Shown here: positions 1-8,842 of the stretch, piece after piece | Layout of the letters: each line of letters opens with the position of its first letter | Numbering within the stretch: position 1 is the first letter of the stretch | Source: an uncultured Microbacteriaceae bacterium | Lineage (GTDB): Bacteria > Actinomycetota > Actinomycetes > Actinomycetales > Microbacteriaceae | Direction: 5' to 3' | NCBI GenBank assembly: GCA_937872445.1 | Contig: CALMSL010000121.1 | Location: 1-64,000, forward strand | Length of the DNA stretch: 64,000 bases | The notes under the pieces: model-generated | Seen by the model: only the letters and a program-made list of their open reading frames with translations | Told to the model about the DNA's origin: nothing | Databases searched by the model: none | Made by a program: the position numbers and the translations under genes

Positions 1-28
1 TGGCAACCGAAGATCCCGAAACTTTCAC

Positions 29-132
29 TGGAAATTCAGGAACTCGCGCATGCGCCCGATTCCGGATGCCCGAAATAACAGGCATCCACATCCGATTTCC
101 CGACACGCCAGACGCAGATTCCTGAATTTCCA
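29..132. repeat. Nested inverted-repeat element
   Basis: A 14-bp perfect inverted repeat (29-42 and 119-132) encloses a second perfect 7-bp inverted repeat, GGATGCC (64-70) and GGCATCC (81-87). The 10-bp palindrome GCGCATGCGC (46-55) lies inside the left part. No target-site duplication is evident next to the outer arms. It lies upstream of the MOSC gene and holds no ORF. It could be a miniature mobile element, a cruciform-forming regulatory site or a structured transcript end. Confidence 0.6.
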
Positions 133-181
133 AAGGGTGGCGGGGTGAGCTTGCCTGCCACTGAGGTTGGCCTACTGACTT

Positions 182-187
182 TAGGCT
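182..187 (+). promoter_or_regulatory. -10 element of leaderless MOSC gene
   Basis: TAGGCT sits exactly 6 nt before ATG 194, the spacing expected for a leaderless transcript. No ribosome binding site precedes the ATG. No clear -35 is seen. Confidence 0.5.
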
Positions 188-193
188 GTGGGG

Positions 194-1090
194 ATGACCC
201 GCGAACTCCGCGTCACCAGGCTGCGCACCTACCCGGTGAAGTCGTTCGCGGGCAACGACGTCCAGTCCGCGGCGGTTGAGCCGTGGGGACTTGCCGGCGA
301 CCGGCGCTGGGGGCTCGTCGACGACGCCGGCAAAAACGTCACGGCCCGGATGGTGCACCACCTGCTCGGCCTGCACGCGGACATCGTGGATGCCACCACC
401 ATCCGCATCAATGACCGCGATGGCGCGTCCATCACCGTGAGCGCACCGATCAACGCGTCGACGATCCCGGTCGGATTCAGCGGGCTCGACCGCGCCACCC
501 CCGCCCCCGACGAGGTCAACTCCTGGATCAGCGACCGAATCGGCGTGCCACTGCGGCTAGTCTGGCAGCAGGACCCCACCGCGCGCCCCATCCCAGAAAA
601 GCACGGCGGCCTGCCCGGCGAATCCCTTTCGCTCGCGGATGACGGGCCGCTTCTGCTCGTCACGGAAGCATCGATGCGGCAACTCAATGAGTGGATCGCC
701 GCAGATCAGGCGCTTCCGGATTTGCCCGATCTTGACCCGGATGACCTCAGCGGCGCGGCGTCGGCGTCGAAGCCGCTCGACATCGTGCGGTTCAGGCCCA
801 ATGTCATCGTTGATGGCGATGTGCCCTTCGCCGAAGACGCCTGGAATACCGTGAAAATCGGCGACATCACCTTTCGAAAGACGGTGCTGTGCGACCGCTG
901 CGTCATGACCACGATCGACCCCAAAACGCTTGCGGGCGGCAAGGAGCCGATACGTACCCTCGCGCGTCATCGCCGCTGGGACGGGAAGACCTGGTTCGGC
1001 ATCCGACTCACACCAGTCGGTCTGAGCAAGGAACAGGTGACGGAGATCCGCGTCAATGACGACGTTAACTACCACTCAGAATCGAGATAG
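194..1090 (+). CDS. MOSC domain-containing protein
   Basis: Molybdenum-cofactor sulfurase C-terminal (MOSC) family protein, about 298 aa, probably a cytoplasmic Moco-dependent oxidoreductase or sulfur carrier. An N-terminal beta-barrel region opens with the typical YPVKSFAGN segment. The C-terminal MOSC domain has CDRC followed by TTIDP near residues 233-243, matching the conserved cysteine region that binds persulfide or Moco. A GTG at 188 is in frame, but ATG 194 follows a leaderless -10 and is preferred. Its last 26 bp overlap the 3' end of the convergent acyl-CoA synthetase gene. The substrate cannot be told from sequence. Confidence 0.85.
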   Translation: MTRELRVTRLRTYPVKSFAGNDVQSAAVEPWGLAGDRRWGLVDDAGKNVTARMVHHLLGLHADIVDATTIRINDRDGASITVSAPINASTIPVGFSGLDRATPAPDEVNSWISDRIGVPLRLVWQQDPTARPIPEKHGGLPGESLSLADDGPLLLVTEASMRQLNEWIAADQALPDLPDLDPDDLSGAASASKPLDIVRFRPNVIVDGDVPFAEDAWNTVKIGDITFRKTVLCDRCVMTTIDPKTLAGGKEPIRTLARHRRWDGKTWFGIRLTPVGLSKEQVTEIRVNDDVNYHSESR

Positions 1091-2681
1091 CAGATTCCCG
1101 CATTTCGACCTTGCGGATTTTGCCTGTAATCGTCATGGGAAAGCTGTCAACCAGGTGAACATATCGAGGGATCTTGTAACCCGCGAGTTTACCTTTGCAG
1201 AACGCCCGGAGGCTTCCCTGGTCCAGTGCCATTGCTCCTTGACGAAGCACAATCCAGGCCATGAGTTCTTCACCGTAATGCGCGTCTGGCACACCGATCA
1301 CCTGTACATCCGCAATATCGGGGTGGCTGTATAGGAATTCTTCGATTTCGCGCGGGTAGATATTCTCTCCGCCCCGGATGACCACATCCTTGATTCGCCC
1401 GACGATTTGCACGTATCCGTCCTCGTCCATTGAGGCGAGATCGCCGGTGTGCATCCAACGCGCAGAGTCGATCGCTTCCTCCGTCTTTTCACGATCGTTC
1501 CAATAGCCGAGCATGACAGAGTAGCCACGAGTACAAAATTCGCCGGGTTCACCTCTGGGAACAATCAGTTGTGTTTCCGGATCGACAATCTTGACCTCCA
1601 CGTGGGGCATGACCTGGCCGACGGTTTGGGTTCGTTGGGCAAGGCTGTCGCCGCTGTGCGTCATTGTCGACACGGGGGAAGTCTCCGTCATGCCGTAGCA
1701 AATCGCGACTTCAGACATGTTCATTTCATTGACGACGCGGTTCATTACTTCCACTGGACACGGCGACCCTGCCATGATGCCCGTGCGGAGCGTCGATAAG
1801 TCAAATGTCCGAAAGTTGGGAAGGCCGAGTTCCGCGATAAACATCGAAGGGACGCCGTACAGTGAGGTGCATTTCTCATCCTGCACAGCCTGGAGAGTGG
1901 TCTGGGCGTCAAATCCTGCGGCCGGCAAAATGACGCAGGCGCCGTGGGAATGAGCGCCGAGGATTCCCATAACCATCCCGAAACAATGGTAGAGCGGGAC
2001 GGGAAGGCAGACTCGATCTGCTTCCGTGTAGTGCGCTCCTTCGCCGACGAAGTAACCATTATTCAAAACATTGTGGTGGGTGAGAGTGGCTCCTTTCGGA
2101 AATCCGGTCGTGCCCGACGTGTACTGGATGTTGATGGGATCGTCAAAACTGAGTTGCTGGGATCTCTCAAGTACCGCCGTTTTCCCCGCCTCTTTTCCGT
2201 CACGCATCACGGAATCCCAACTGTCTTCACCGATAAACACGTTCTCGTGAAAATCAATTTCCTCGAGCATCCTCTTGTAGTCGCTCGTGCGAAAAGACAC
2301 TGCACTGACCAGGAGTTTCATATCTGAATTTCGGAGGACGAAATTGAGTTCCGGTGCTCGATAGGCCGGATTGATGTTGACCAGGATTGCGCCGATACGC
2401 GCTGTGGCGTACTGGGTAATCACCCATTCAGCGCAATTTGGAGCCCAAATACCGACTCGATCACCTTTGTGGATTCCCCGAACAATCAGGCCTGCCGCAA
2501 ATTGGTCGATGTCGGCGCCAAGTTCGTCGTAGGTCCACCGACGACTGCTGGGAACATCCACGAGCGCTTCGCGCCCGGGAAACGCTTTGCGGGCTCGCTC
2601 GAAGTTGACGTCGATGGCTTGACCCAATAGCGGCACTGTCGAGGCGCCGGCGGCGTAGGAGAGCGTATCTTGCGTGGTCAT
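1065..2681 (-). CDS. AMP-binding fatty-acyl-CoA synthetase
   Basis: ATP-dependent acyl-CoA ligase (ANL superfamily), about 538 aa. The adenylation P-loop YTSGTTGFPKG lies at residues 187-197. GYW and the TGD motif (HTGDLA) precede the hinge, and a C-terminal IRGGENIYPREIEEF segment and PMTITGKIRK lysine motif complete the fold. It probably activates fatty or other carboxylic acids for beta-oxidation. The open frame runs upstream to 2834, but ATG at 2681 (MTTQDTLSYA) matches the family N-terminus. It is divergent from a GAF-LuxR regulator that is likely to control it. Codon use is less GC-rich than in the genes after 12.3 kb, suggesting acquisition. Confidence 0.9.
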   Translation of the reverse strand: MTTQDTLSYAAGASTVPLLGQAIDVNFERARKAFPGREALVDVPSSRRWTYDELGADIDQFAAGLIVRGIHKGDRVGIWAPNCAEWVITQYATARIGAILVNINPAYRAPELNFVLRNSDMKLLVSAVSFRTSDYKRMLEEIDFHENVFIGEDSWDSVMRDGKEAGKTAVLERSQQLSFDDPINIQYTSGTTGFPKGATLTHHNVLNNGYFVGEGAHYTEADRVCLPVPLYHCFGMVMGILGAHSHGACVILPAAGFDAQTTLQAVQDEKCTSLYGVPSMFIAELGLPNFRTFDLSTLRTGIMAGSPCPVEVMNRVVNEMNMSEVAICYGMTETSPVSTMTHSGDSLAQRTQTVGQVMPHVEVKIVDPETQLIVPRGEPGEFCTRGYSVMLGYWNDREKTEEAIDSARWMHTGDLASMDEDGYVQIVGRIKDVVIRGGENIYPREIEEFLYSHPDIADVQVIGVPDAHYGEELMAWIVLRQGAMALDQGSLRAFCKGKLAGYKIPRYVHLVDSFPMTITGKIRKVEMRESAISILSGS

Positions 2682-2713
2682 TTCGGTAGTCTGACTAATC
2701 AGTGTGCTCGCCG

Positions 2714-2733
2714 CTACCCTCGATTGGGGGTAG
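2714..2733. promoter_or_regulatory. Inverted-repeat operator candidate
   Basis: CTACCC (2714-2719) and GGGTAG (2728-2733) form a perfect 6-bp inverted repeat with an 8-bp spacer, centred between the divergent acyl-CoA synthetase and LuxR genes. The A/T-flanked runs of C and G resemble the binding stretches known for the actinobacterial GAF-LuxR regulator RamA. That it is the operator of the adjacent regulator is inference. Confidence 0.45.
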
Positions 2734-2765
2734 GAGTTTGCGCAATTGCATGGCACTCTCTTCCT

Positions 2766-3638
2766 ATGAACAGTGGCATTGCGATGCGGACGGATGAACG
2801 CGTCAACGAACATGTGCGCGCTGTAATCCGCCAATTGACACGGACGGGAAGCTTACCGGTCGTCTTTGGCGGGGCGGTATCTCCTAAAGCAAATGATGTC
2901 CGAATCGATTTTGTTGCTGGCGGCGTGACGAGCGCGCTCGTGGGGCTGAGAATTAGCGCGGGAAGCGGGCTGGGCGGTCGAGTCGTTGTCACAGCCAGAC
3001 CCCATTACGTCCCCGATTATTTGAGTGACAGTCGAATCAGCCACGAGTACGACGGCCCTGTCGCGGCGGAGGGCCTTCGTGCAATAGCGGCCGTCCCTCT
3101 GGTTGTGAACGATGCTGTTTTGGCTGTCATTTACGCGGGTGTGCGTGGATCGTCGCCCCTCGGGGGCAGAGTGCTCGACGTGTTACAGCGTGCGGTCGTT
3201 CGCGCCGGCATTGACCTGGCCGTTCATGTTGAGCTTGAACGGCGTTATGCCGAATTTGAGAATCAGGTGGTCCGAACTTCCGCTCAGGTGATGGATGCGA
3301 GGTCCAGGAATTTTAGGTACCTGCGAGAAGTTTACGAGGAGTTACGAGTTCTCACGCAGGAGATTGATGACGTTGGGTTGAGGGAAAGGTTCGCCGTGGC
3401 GTGCGAAAGGCTTGGTGGCAATTCGCACATCGACCCACATGTAGTTCCGCTCTCACCGAGAGAGCTGGAAGTGGTGGATCTCATCGCTGACGGGTGTTCG
3501 AATAAAGAAGCTGGCAACCGAATGGGTTTGACGACTGAGACGGTAAAAAGTTATCTGCGAAGCGCCAGTCGTAAACTTGGCACTCACAATCGAACGGAAA
3601 CTGTGTCCTTTGCTCGCCGCGCGGGTTTAGTTCCCTAG
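2766..3638 (+). CDS. GAF-LuxR transcriptional regulator
   Basis: Cytoplasmic DNA-binding regulator of about 290 aa. An N-terminal GAF-like sensor region (roughly 30-150) is followed by a helical linker and a C-terminal LuxR helix-turn-helix. The latter starts at LSPRELEVVDLIADG and continues with NKEAGNRMGLTTETVKSYL. Size and layout match RamA-type actinobacterial regulators of acetate and acyl-CoA metabolism. ATG 2766 is chosen over an upstream start at 2670, because the earlier residues overlap the promoter region and look non-coding. The neighbouring divergent acyl-CoA synthetase is the likely target. Confidence 0.8.
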   Translation: MNSGIAMRTDERVNEHVRAVIRQLTRTGSLPVVFGGAVSPKANDVRIDFVAGGVTSALVGLRISAGSGLGGRVVVTARPHYVPDYLSDSRISHEYDGPVAAEGLRAIAAVPLVVNDAVLAVIYAGVRGSSPLGGRVLDVLQRAVVRAGIDLAVHVELERRYAEFENQVVRTSAQVMDARSRNFRYLREVYEELRVLTQEIDDVGLRERFAVACERLGGNSHIDPHVVPLSPRELEVVDLIADGCSNKEAGNRMGLTTETVKSYLRSASRKLGTHNRTETVSFARRAGLVP

Positions 3639-3647
3639 ACAGTCAAA

Positions 3648-4553
3648 TTATTTAGTTCCCGATTTCTCCGCTGCAGAGCCTCGTCGAAGTATGGAGGTGT
3701 AAAGCTCATACCAGCCTGCGTGATTCTGCGAAATTGTTGAGATGAGTTGGTCTGATTCTGATTTCCTGCCTGCGCGCTCCAGCGCGATAGCTTTCCAAAA
3801 TGAGGGTTCCAGATTCCCGCGACCATAGACAACCTGTGCAGCCGAGAGAACTTCAATGGCGCTTTCGGTCTCATCGGGGGTGGGCGCGACGGGTCCGCGG
3901 CACGCGGCACCTCGGATCACGGGCCACACCAGTTGCAGTGCGCTATTCAGTTCGGACGCGAGGCGAAGCTCCCGAAGCGGTTCCGGGCTGTTGTCTATAC
4001 GTAGGTCAACGATCACGCCGTCGTTCGGAGCGGTTTTTCGCTCCCCGTTGACGACGAAGAGAGCGGACGATTGACGCCCCCGAAGATCGCCTCCCAGCAT
4101 TTCAGCCGAGTCGAGGGCGGCGAGCAGTTTGTGCTCAAAGCTTCCGTCGGTGCTAAGAAAAGTTTCCACCATGACGTGCGGAATCTCGGAATGCGCGACC
4201 ATATTTGCTTGAGCGCTGACATTTGGCTGGCTGTGATGCGAGGCGTTATCCCAACATCCTTCGCCCGTAAATGCAGCCACACGCCCGCCCGCATCGAGCA
4301 TCGCCACCTGACGGACGTCGGGGGATGTGTCGCGCACCTGACACTTGCGAAGTGCTGTTGCGGGGGTTTCGCCTGAGTCAAGCAGCTCGAGACCTGTCAG
4401 CCCATAGTCGAGTGAAACATTCGCCTGGGAAGCAATCATTCCAACGCCAGCGCGGCCCCAAATGGCCTTGTGCCCGACAGCGAGAAAGTGAGACTGGACG
4501 GCCATGCCGAGGTGACCGGCAACTTCGTCCCTCGCAATTATCGAATAGGTCAT
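3648..4553 (-). CDS. DUF1028 family protein
   Basis: About 301 aa. It begins MTYSIIARDE and continues LGMAVQSHFLAVG, the hallmark of DUF1028, a family with an Ntn-hydrolase-like fold and unproven activity. Further family segments are GVGMIASQANVSLDYG and the glycine-rich AFTGEGCWDNASH. The C-terminal third (about 210-301) is a helical extension found in some members. It is divergent from the ABC importer operon, and its 3' end lies 9 bp from the convergent LuxR gene. DUF1028 genes often sit with peptidases or amidases, which fits the M20 gene at the end of the divergent operon. The substrate is unknown. Confidence 0.8.
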   Translation of the reverse strand: MTYSIIARDEVAGHLGMAVQSHFLAVGHKAIWGRAGVGMIASQANVSLDYGLTGLELLDSGETPATALRKCQVRDTSPDVRQVAMLDAGGRVAAFTGEGCWDNASHHSQPNVSAQANMVAHSEIPHVMVETFLSTDGSFEHKLLAALDSAEMLGGDLRGRQSSALFVVNGERKTAPNDGVIVDLRIDNSPEPLRELRLASELNSALQLVWPVIRGAACRGPVAPTPDETESAIEVLSAAQVVYGRGNLEPSFWKAIALERAGRKSESDQLISTISQNHAGWYELYTSILRRGSAAEKSGTK

Positions 4554-4605
4554 CTTTCCAAACCTTTATGTTGGTGTGATTTCAGAGTACTCGGAAAGGC
4601 AAAAG

Positions 4606-4634
4606 TAGTTAGAAATAAAAAAGTTTGACTTCAA
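4606..4634 (-). promoter_or_regulatory. Promoter of DUF1028 gene
   Basis: On the minus strand, TTGAAG (4629-4634) and TAACTA (4606-4611) are separated by exactly 17 bp in an AT-rich stretch. The predicted start lies about 45 bp before the DUF1028 ATG. Confidence 0.4.
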
Positions 4635-4647
4635 AGGGAATTATGTG

Positions 4648-4659
4648 GCAGTGTGCTGC
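4648..4659. promoter_or_regulatory. Small inverted repeat before ABC operon
   Basis: GCAG-TGTG-CTGC forms a short dyad 35 bp before the permease start. It could be an operator for the MarR protein encoded in the operon, but nothing beyond symmetry and position supports this. Confidence 0.2.
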
Positions 4660-4693
4660 ATATTGCTACACGACTCGAAGAGGAGACCACGTA

Positions 4694-5686
4694 GTGGTTG
4701 AGCCAACTCGTTTGATCAAGCCAGCATTTTCCAACGCGCTCACCGATGGTGTTCGCACCTCGTTGTCCCGCTTCGCTGTGCCGCTCATTGCGCTGATACT
4801 TTTCGCGACCTACTCCTTCGTCATCCCCGACATCTTCTTCACCTGGGGAAATGTGCGGGCGATGTTGAATTCGCAGGCAATCGTTCTCTTGCTCGCACTG
4901 GCGACAACGATCCCTGTTCGCGCAGGGGATCTTGACTTTTCTCCCGCCGCAGTGATGACTGGATCCGGAGCCACCTTGGCGGCTAGTTTTGCTGCCGGGG
5001 TCCCGTGGCAATTCTCCGTCATGCTTTCCCTCGCGTTTGGGCTCGCGGTGGGTGCAATTCACGCGTTTTTCATCGTCAAAGTTGGTGTTGACGCATTTGT
5101 CATGACACTCGGATCGCTCATCGCCCTCGGTGGCTATGCGTACCTTGTGACGGGCAGTCGAGTTCTGGTGGATGTTCCTCAGGAAATTATTGCGTTTTCG
5201 ACAACCCCACTGTTCGGGATGCCGCTTGCAACCTGGTACGGCTGGATTCTCATTTTCATCGTCTGGTACGTCTATGAGAAGACTCCGGTGGGTCGATACC
5301 TGCTCTTCACTGGCGGAAGCAGAGAAGCTGCACGTCTGGCGGGAGTTCGGGTTCCGCTTGTGCGCACGCTAGCGCTGTTTTCGTCTGCGTTGATTTGTTC
5401 GTTCGCCGGGATAGTGCTCGTCGGCCAATTTGCGTCTCTTGACCCCTCAATCGGCCCGAGTTATCTTCTGCAGCCTGCCACAGCCGTCTTTTTGGGCGCA
5501 ACGACGATCCAGGTTGGCCGATACAACGCCTGGGGAACTGTTTTTGCTCTTTACCTCCTCGTGATCGGGGTCACTGGCCTGCAATTACTTGGTGCGACTC
5601 AGTGGTTGAACAGCGTATTCAATGGCGTCGCGCTCGTGATCGCGATCACCGTCGCGCGAATCGCGCAAAAGCGGCATGCCTCATGA
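4694..5686 (+). CDS. Ribose-type ABC transporter permease
   Basis: Integral membrane permease of the RbsC/BPD_transp_2 family, about 330 aa, with roughly eight to ten hydrophobic segments. Family signatures include LALATTIPVRAGDLDFS near the second segment and VGRYLLFTGGSREAARLAGV in the cytoplasmic loop that contacts the ATPase. GTG 4694 is preferred: AGGAG at 4681-4685 lies 8 nt upstream, whereas an upstream in-frame start at 4625 would encode non-hydrophobic, poorly conserved residues. The stop overlaps the ATPase start in an ATGA, so the two are translationally coupled. It imports a sugar, nucleoside or similar small polar compound. Confidence 0.88.
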   Translation: MVEPTRLIKPAFSNALTDGVRTSLSRFAVPLIALILFATYSFVIPDIFFTWGNVRAMLNSQAIVLLLALATTIPVRAGDLDFSPAAVMTGSGATLAASFAAGVPWQFSVMLSLAFGLAVGAIHAFFIVKVGVDAFVMTLGSLIALGGYAYLVTGSRVLVDVPQEIIAFSTTPLFGMPLATWYGWILIFIVWYVYEKTPVGRYLLFTGGSREAARLAGVRVPLVRTLALFSSALICSFAGIVLVGQFASLDPSIGPSYLLQPATAVFLGATTIQVGRYNAWGTVFALYLLVIGVTGLQLLGATQWLNSVFNGVALVIAITVARIAQKRHAS

Positions 5687-7200
5687 CAACAATCCCTAAT
5701 CCGAAGCCTCTGGTAAGCGTTCAAAAGCTGACGAAGAGTTTTGATGGCGGGCGAGTGTTGAACGAGATTTCGATGGAGCTCCGGGCAGGTGAAACCAGGG
5801 CATTGCTCGGCGAGAACGGGTCTGGCAAATCCACCCTTGTGAAAATCCTTTCCGGGGTTTACCACATGGATTCCGGTGGCTTGTTGATGGAAGGTCGCCC
5901 TCTCGACCCCCAAACCATCCGTCAACGCGTCACCGTCATCCATCAGGACCTTGGACTTGCGCCCGAGATGTCGGTATTCGACAACATTGCCGTTGGGATT
6001 GGCTTTGGTGGATCGCCGTTCGCTCGAATCAGATTCGCCTCTGTTCGAAAGCACATCGAGGGTGTCCTCTCTGGTATCGATAGCGCGCTCGACCTCGATG
6101 CTCGTGTGGATACCCTTACCGTGCCAGAAAGAACAATCGTTGCTGTTGCCAGAGCAATCATGCGACTGGGAGAAACAGGAATTGAAAACGCCTTATTCAT
6201 CCTGGATGAGCCGACCGCCGTCGCGACCGGTGATCAGGCGACAACTCTCATGAAACTGATGCACGACATGGCCGCTGCTGGGGCCGCCGTGTTATTCATT
6301 ACACATCGCATCGCCGAAGCAATGATTGCGGATCACGTGACTGTCCTTCGTGATGGCGAAATCGTTCTTGATGCACAATCCACGGGTCTGGAAGATTTCA
6401 CCATCATCGACGCGATGCTTGGGCGCAGGCTCGACGCGTACTACCCGGACAAACTGCCGAGCGCACCAGACGCTGAAACTCTGCTCGTCGCGCGCGGGCT
6501 TCGGGGCGAGGTGCTTGACGGTGTCGACGTGGACCTACACATCGGCGACATTGTGGGGGTCACCGGGATTGGCGGAATGGGTCAGGACGAGCTGCCCCAA
6601 ATTCTGTGTGCCGCAATTGCCCGCGAAGCGGGCACGGTTGTCATGGATGGGCAAACCATCACGAGCTATACCGAGGCACTTGCGTCAGGGATTGCCTATG
6701 TTCCTGCCAATCGACGACGAGACGGCGGATGGATATCCGGAACGGCAAAGGAAAATATTTCGTTGCCGGTTTTAGATTCCCTCACCCAGTTTGGGCGGAT
6801 CAGGCCTCGTGCGGAGCGCGAACTCGCAACCACGGTGATGACTCGTACCCAGGTGCGACCCGTGGAAACTGACAAAACCTTTGGAAGCTTTTCCGGAGGA
6901 AACCAGCAAAAGATGGTCGTTGGAAAGTGGTTGCAGCGTGAACCGAAGGTTCTCCTGCTTCACGAACCTACCCAGGGGGTAGATGTTGGCGCGAGGCGTG
7001 ATTTGTTGCAACTGGTCAATGACACTGCCCAATCAGGGTCTGCCGTGCTGATCTGCTCGAACGACTTCGATCAGCTGGCCGAAATCTGCCAACGCATCCT
7101 GGTGCTCTACGACGGCAAAGTCGTCGACGAACTCACGGGCGACAGGGTCAGTGAAGGAAACATAGCGAGGTCTGCGCAGCGGATCCGGAGCCACCAGTAA
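5683..7200 (+). CDS. Ribose-type ABC transporter ATPase
   Basis: Duplicated ABC ATPase of the RbsA/MglA type, about 505 aa. Domain 1 has Walker A GENGSGKST and Walker B LFILDEPTA, but its signature region is degenerate (VPERTIVAVARAI). Domain 2 has the canonical FSGGNQQKMVVGKWL signature and HEPTQGVDVG. It lacks a normal Walker A, as usual in this family. It powers import with the permease encoded immediately upstream (ATGA overlap) and the lipoprotein encoded 39 bp downstream. Confidence 0.9.
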   Translation: MTTIPNPKPLVSVQKLTKSFDGGRVLNEISMELRAGETRALLGENGSGKSTLVKILSGVYHMDSGGLLMEGRPLDPQTIRQRVTVIHQDLGLAPEMSVFDNIAVGIGFGGSPFARIRFASVRKHIEGVLSGIDSALDLDARVDTLTVPERTIVAVARAIMRLGETGIENALFILDEPTAVATGDQATTLMKLMHDMAAAGAAVLFITHRIAEAMIADHVTVLRDGEIVLDAQSTGLEDFTIIDAMLGRRLDAYYPDKLPSAPDAETLLVARGLRGEVLDGVDVDLHIGDIVGVTGIGGMGQDELPQILCAAIAREAGTVVMDGQTITSYTEALASGIAYVPANRRRDGGWISGTAKENISLPVLDSLTQFGRIRPRAERELATTVMTRTQVRPVETDKTFGSFSGGNQQKMVVGKWLQREPKVLLLHEPTQGVDVGARRDLLQLVNDTAQSGSAVLICSNDFDQLAEICQRILVLYDGKVVDELTGDRVSEGNIARSAQRIRSHQ

Positions 7201-7239
7201 ATCCCAAAAAGCAAACAACAGAACAGAAAGGCATCGACA

Positions 7240-8376
7240 ATGATTAAACCTGAAATTACTACTCGACGCGTAAGGAACATGATGGGTGTCGCTTTTGCCG
7301 CGGCAGTCGCTTTCTCGCTCGTGGCGTGCGGCACACCAGCGTCTCCCAGTGTCAGTCCCCAACCCAGTTCGGACGCAGCAACCGACTGCGTCTCCGTGGC
7401 TACTGCCGCGGTCGATGCGGCGCGCAAGGAAGCTCCCCCGTATTTCCCGACCGATTCCAAAATGTCATCAAACGCGGGCAAGTCCGTGTGGTTCATCGCG
7501 AACAGTTCATTTGAGATCGTGCAAAAGACAGCTGGGGCCTTCGAGGACGCGGCTAAGGCCGCTGGCATGACGGCGAAAACATACTTCTCGAACGGTTCCG
7601 TCGCGGATGAAACCGCCGGAATTCAGCAGGCCATAAACCAAAAAGCGGATGGCATCGTGGTGATGGGGGATCCCGCTCAGCTTTCCAACGCGATCAAGGA
7701 AGCTGCGGATGCGAACGTCAGCCTCGCGTGGTTCTCACAGGACGTGAGTGTTCCGCTTCCCGCTGCCGTAAAGGGTTCAATTCCCGCTGACTGGAAGGCC
7801 GACGGGAAGCTCATCGCCGATTGGATTCTCGCGGACTCTGGCTGTGACGCTAAAGTCGGGATAATTCGTGCGGCCACCATCACGTCCTCTGCGAATGAGG
7901 CTAAGGGTGTAATGGACCGCATCGCCGAGTTGTGCCCGAAGTGTGTGGTTCAAACGGCAGACATTGCGTTCGCAACACTGTCGGCAGACATCCCGAACGG
8001 CGTGCGGACGATAATGACTAAGGAACCAGACACCAAATACATGGTTTCGGGCTATGACTCGCTGGTCCCGCTTGTTAGCGCCGCTCTCAGTCAGGCAGGA
8101 AGCACCGGCGTTAAAGTAATTGGACACGACGGTAGCCCTGAGAACCTGAACATGGTGAGAGATGGGCGCCAGGCAATCGATATTGCACTGCCACCGGTTG
8201 CCTACCTTGGCCAGTACATCCTGGACAACCTTGGGACGGTCATGGCAGGCGGCACTCCTCGCACGGATCCGCTCCCGTCGATGCTGATTGACTCCGAGAA
8301 CGTCGGCGCAAGCAACGACGACTTGTTCGGCTCGTATTCCGACAGCCTCGCCAAGTTCGAAAAGGCATGGCGCTAG
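7240..8376 (+). CDS. Substrate-binding lipoprotein of ABC importer
   Basis: Periplasmic-binding-protein-like lipoprotein (Peripla_BP_4 type), about 378 aa, anchored to the outer face of the membrane. An N-terminal signal segment ends in the lipobox LVAC, giving the lipidated cysteine near residue 30. Two alternating alpha/beta lobes follow; GIQQAINQKADGIVVMGDP is typical of ribose-type binders. Three extra cysteine positions (DSGCD, LCPKCV) could form a disulfide. It supplies substrate to the permease and ATPase encoded upstream. The ligand cannot be deduced. Confidence 0.87.
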   Translation: MIKPEITTRRVRNMMGVAFAAAVAFSLVACGTPASPSVSPQPSSDAATDCVSVATAAVDAARKEAPPYFPTDSKMSSNAGKSVWFIANSSFEIVQKTAGAFEDAAKAAGMTAKTYFSNGSVADETAGIQQAINQKADGIVVMGDPAQLSNAIKEAADANVSLAWFSQDVSVPLPAAVKGSIPADWKADGKLIADWILADSGCDAKVGIIRAATITSSANEAKGVMDRIAELCPKCVVQTADIAFATLSADIPNGVRTIMTKEPDTKYMVSGYDSLVPLVSAALSQAGSTGVKVIGHDGSPENLNMVRDGRQAIDIALPPVAYLGQYILDNLGTVMAGGTPRTDPLPSMLIDSENVGASNDDLFGSYSDSLAKFEKAWR

Positions 8377-8416
8377 AAACGTAGTCGTCACTGGACGGAT
8401 GGAAAGGAGCAGACTT

Positions 8417-8842
8417 GTGAACGACGATGAGGCAGCAGTGCTCGCATTGCACGAGCGATTTGTGCTGGCGAATACCTGTGAGGACGTGGCTTGGCTCGAG
8501 TTGCACACGAGCGAAGATGTGAGTTGGTTCAATCTCAATAAGGCCAACTACATGTCGCGCGACGCGATTTGCCAGCTCTGGCGTGAGTTATACGAAGCCA
8601 AACCTGACAAGAACAAGCATGCAACGATCACCGTCCTCTGGCGTCACGTGACAGTCAAAGGCGACGTTGGATTGGTGACGTACACGATGTCCGTTGATTA
8701 CGATTTCGGAGAAATGGCTCAGTTTCACGCTGCAGCCCGGTCAACAGAGATCTGGGTTCGGGACGTGGGTGCGGAAAGCGGTTGGCTGCTCTCTCACTTC
8801 CATTGCTCCGAACATGAGTCCGGCGTCATGGGTGGTGTGTGA
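8417..8842 (+). CDS. SnoaL/NTF2-like protein
   Basis: Small cone-shaped fold protein of about 141 aa, resembling SnoaL-like or ketosteroid-isomerase-like proteins. The N-terminal helix AVLALHERFVLANTCEDVAWLELHTSEDVSWF and the C-terminal strands ending GWLLSHFHCSEHE are typical. GTG 8417 is chosen because AAGGAG lies 7 nt upstream; the longer frame from 8288 would overlap the binding-protein gene. Its stop overlaps the hydrolase GTG start (GTGA). Such proteins often isomerise, hydrolyse or simply bind small hydrophobic intermediates. The role here is unknown. Confidence 0.65.
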   Translation: MNDDEAAVLALHERFVLANTCEDVAWLELHTSEDVSWFNLNKANYMSRDAICQLWRELYEAKPDKNKHATITVLWRHVTVKGDVGLVTYTMSVDYDFGEMAQFHAAARSTEIWVRDVGAESGWLLSHFHCSEHESGVMGGV

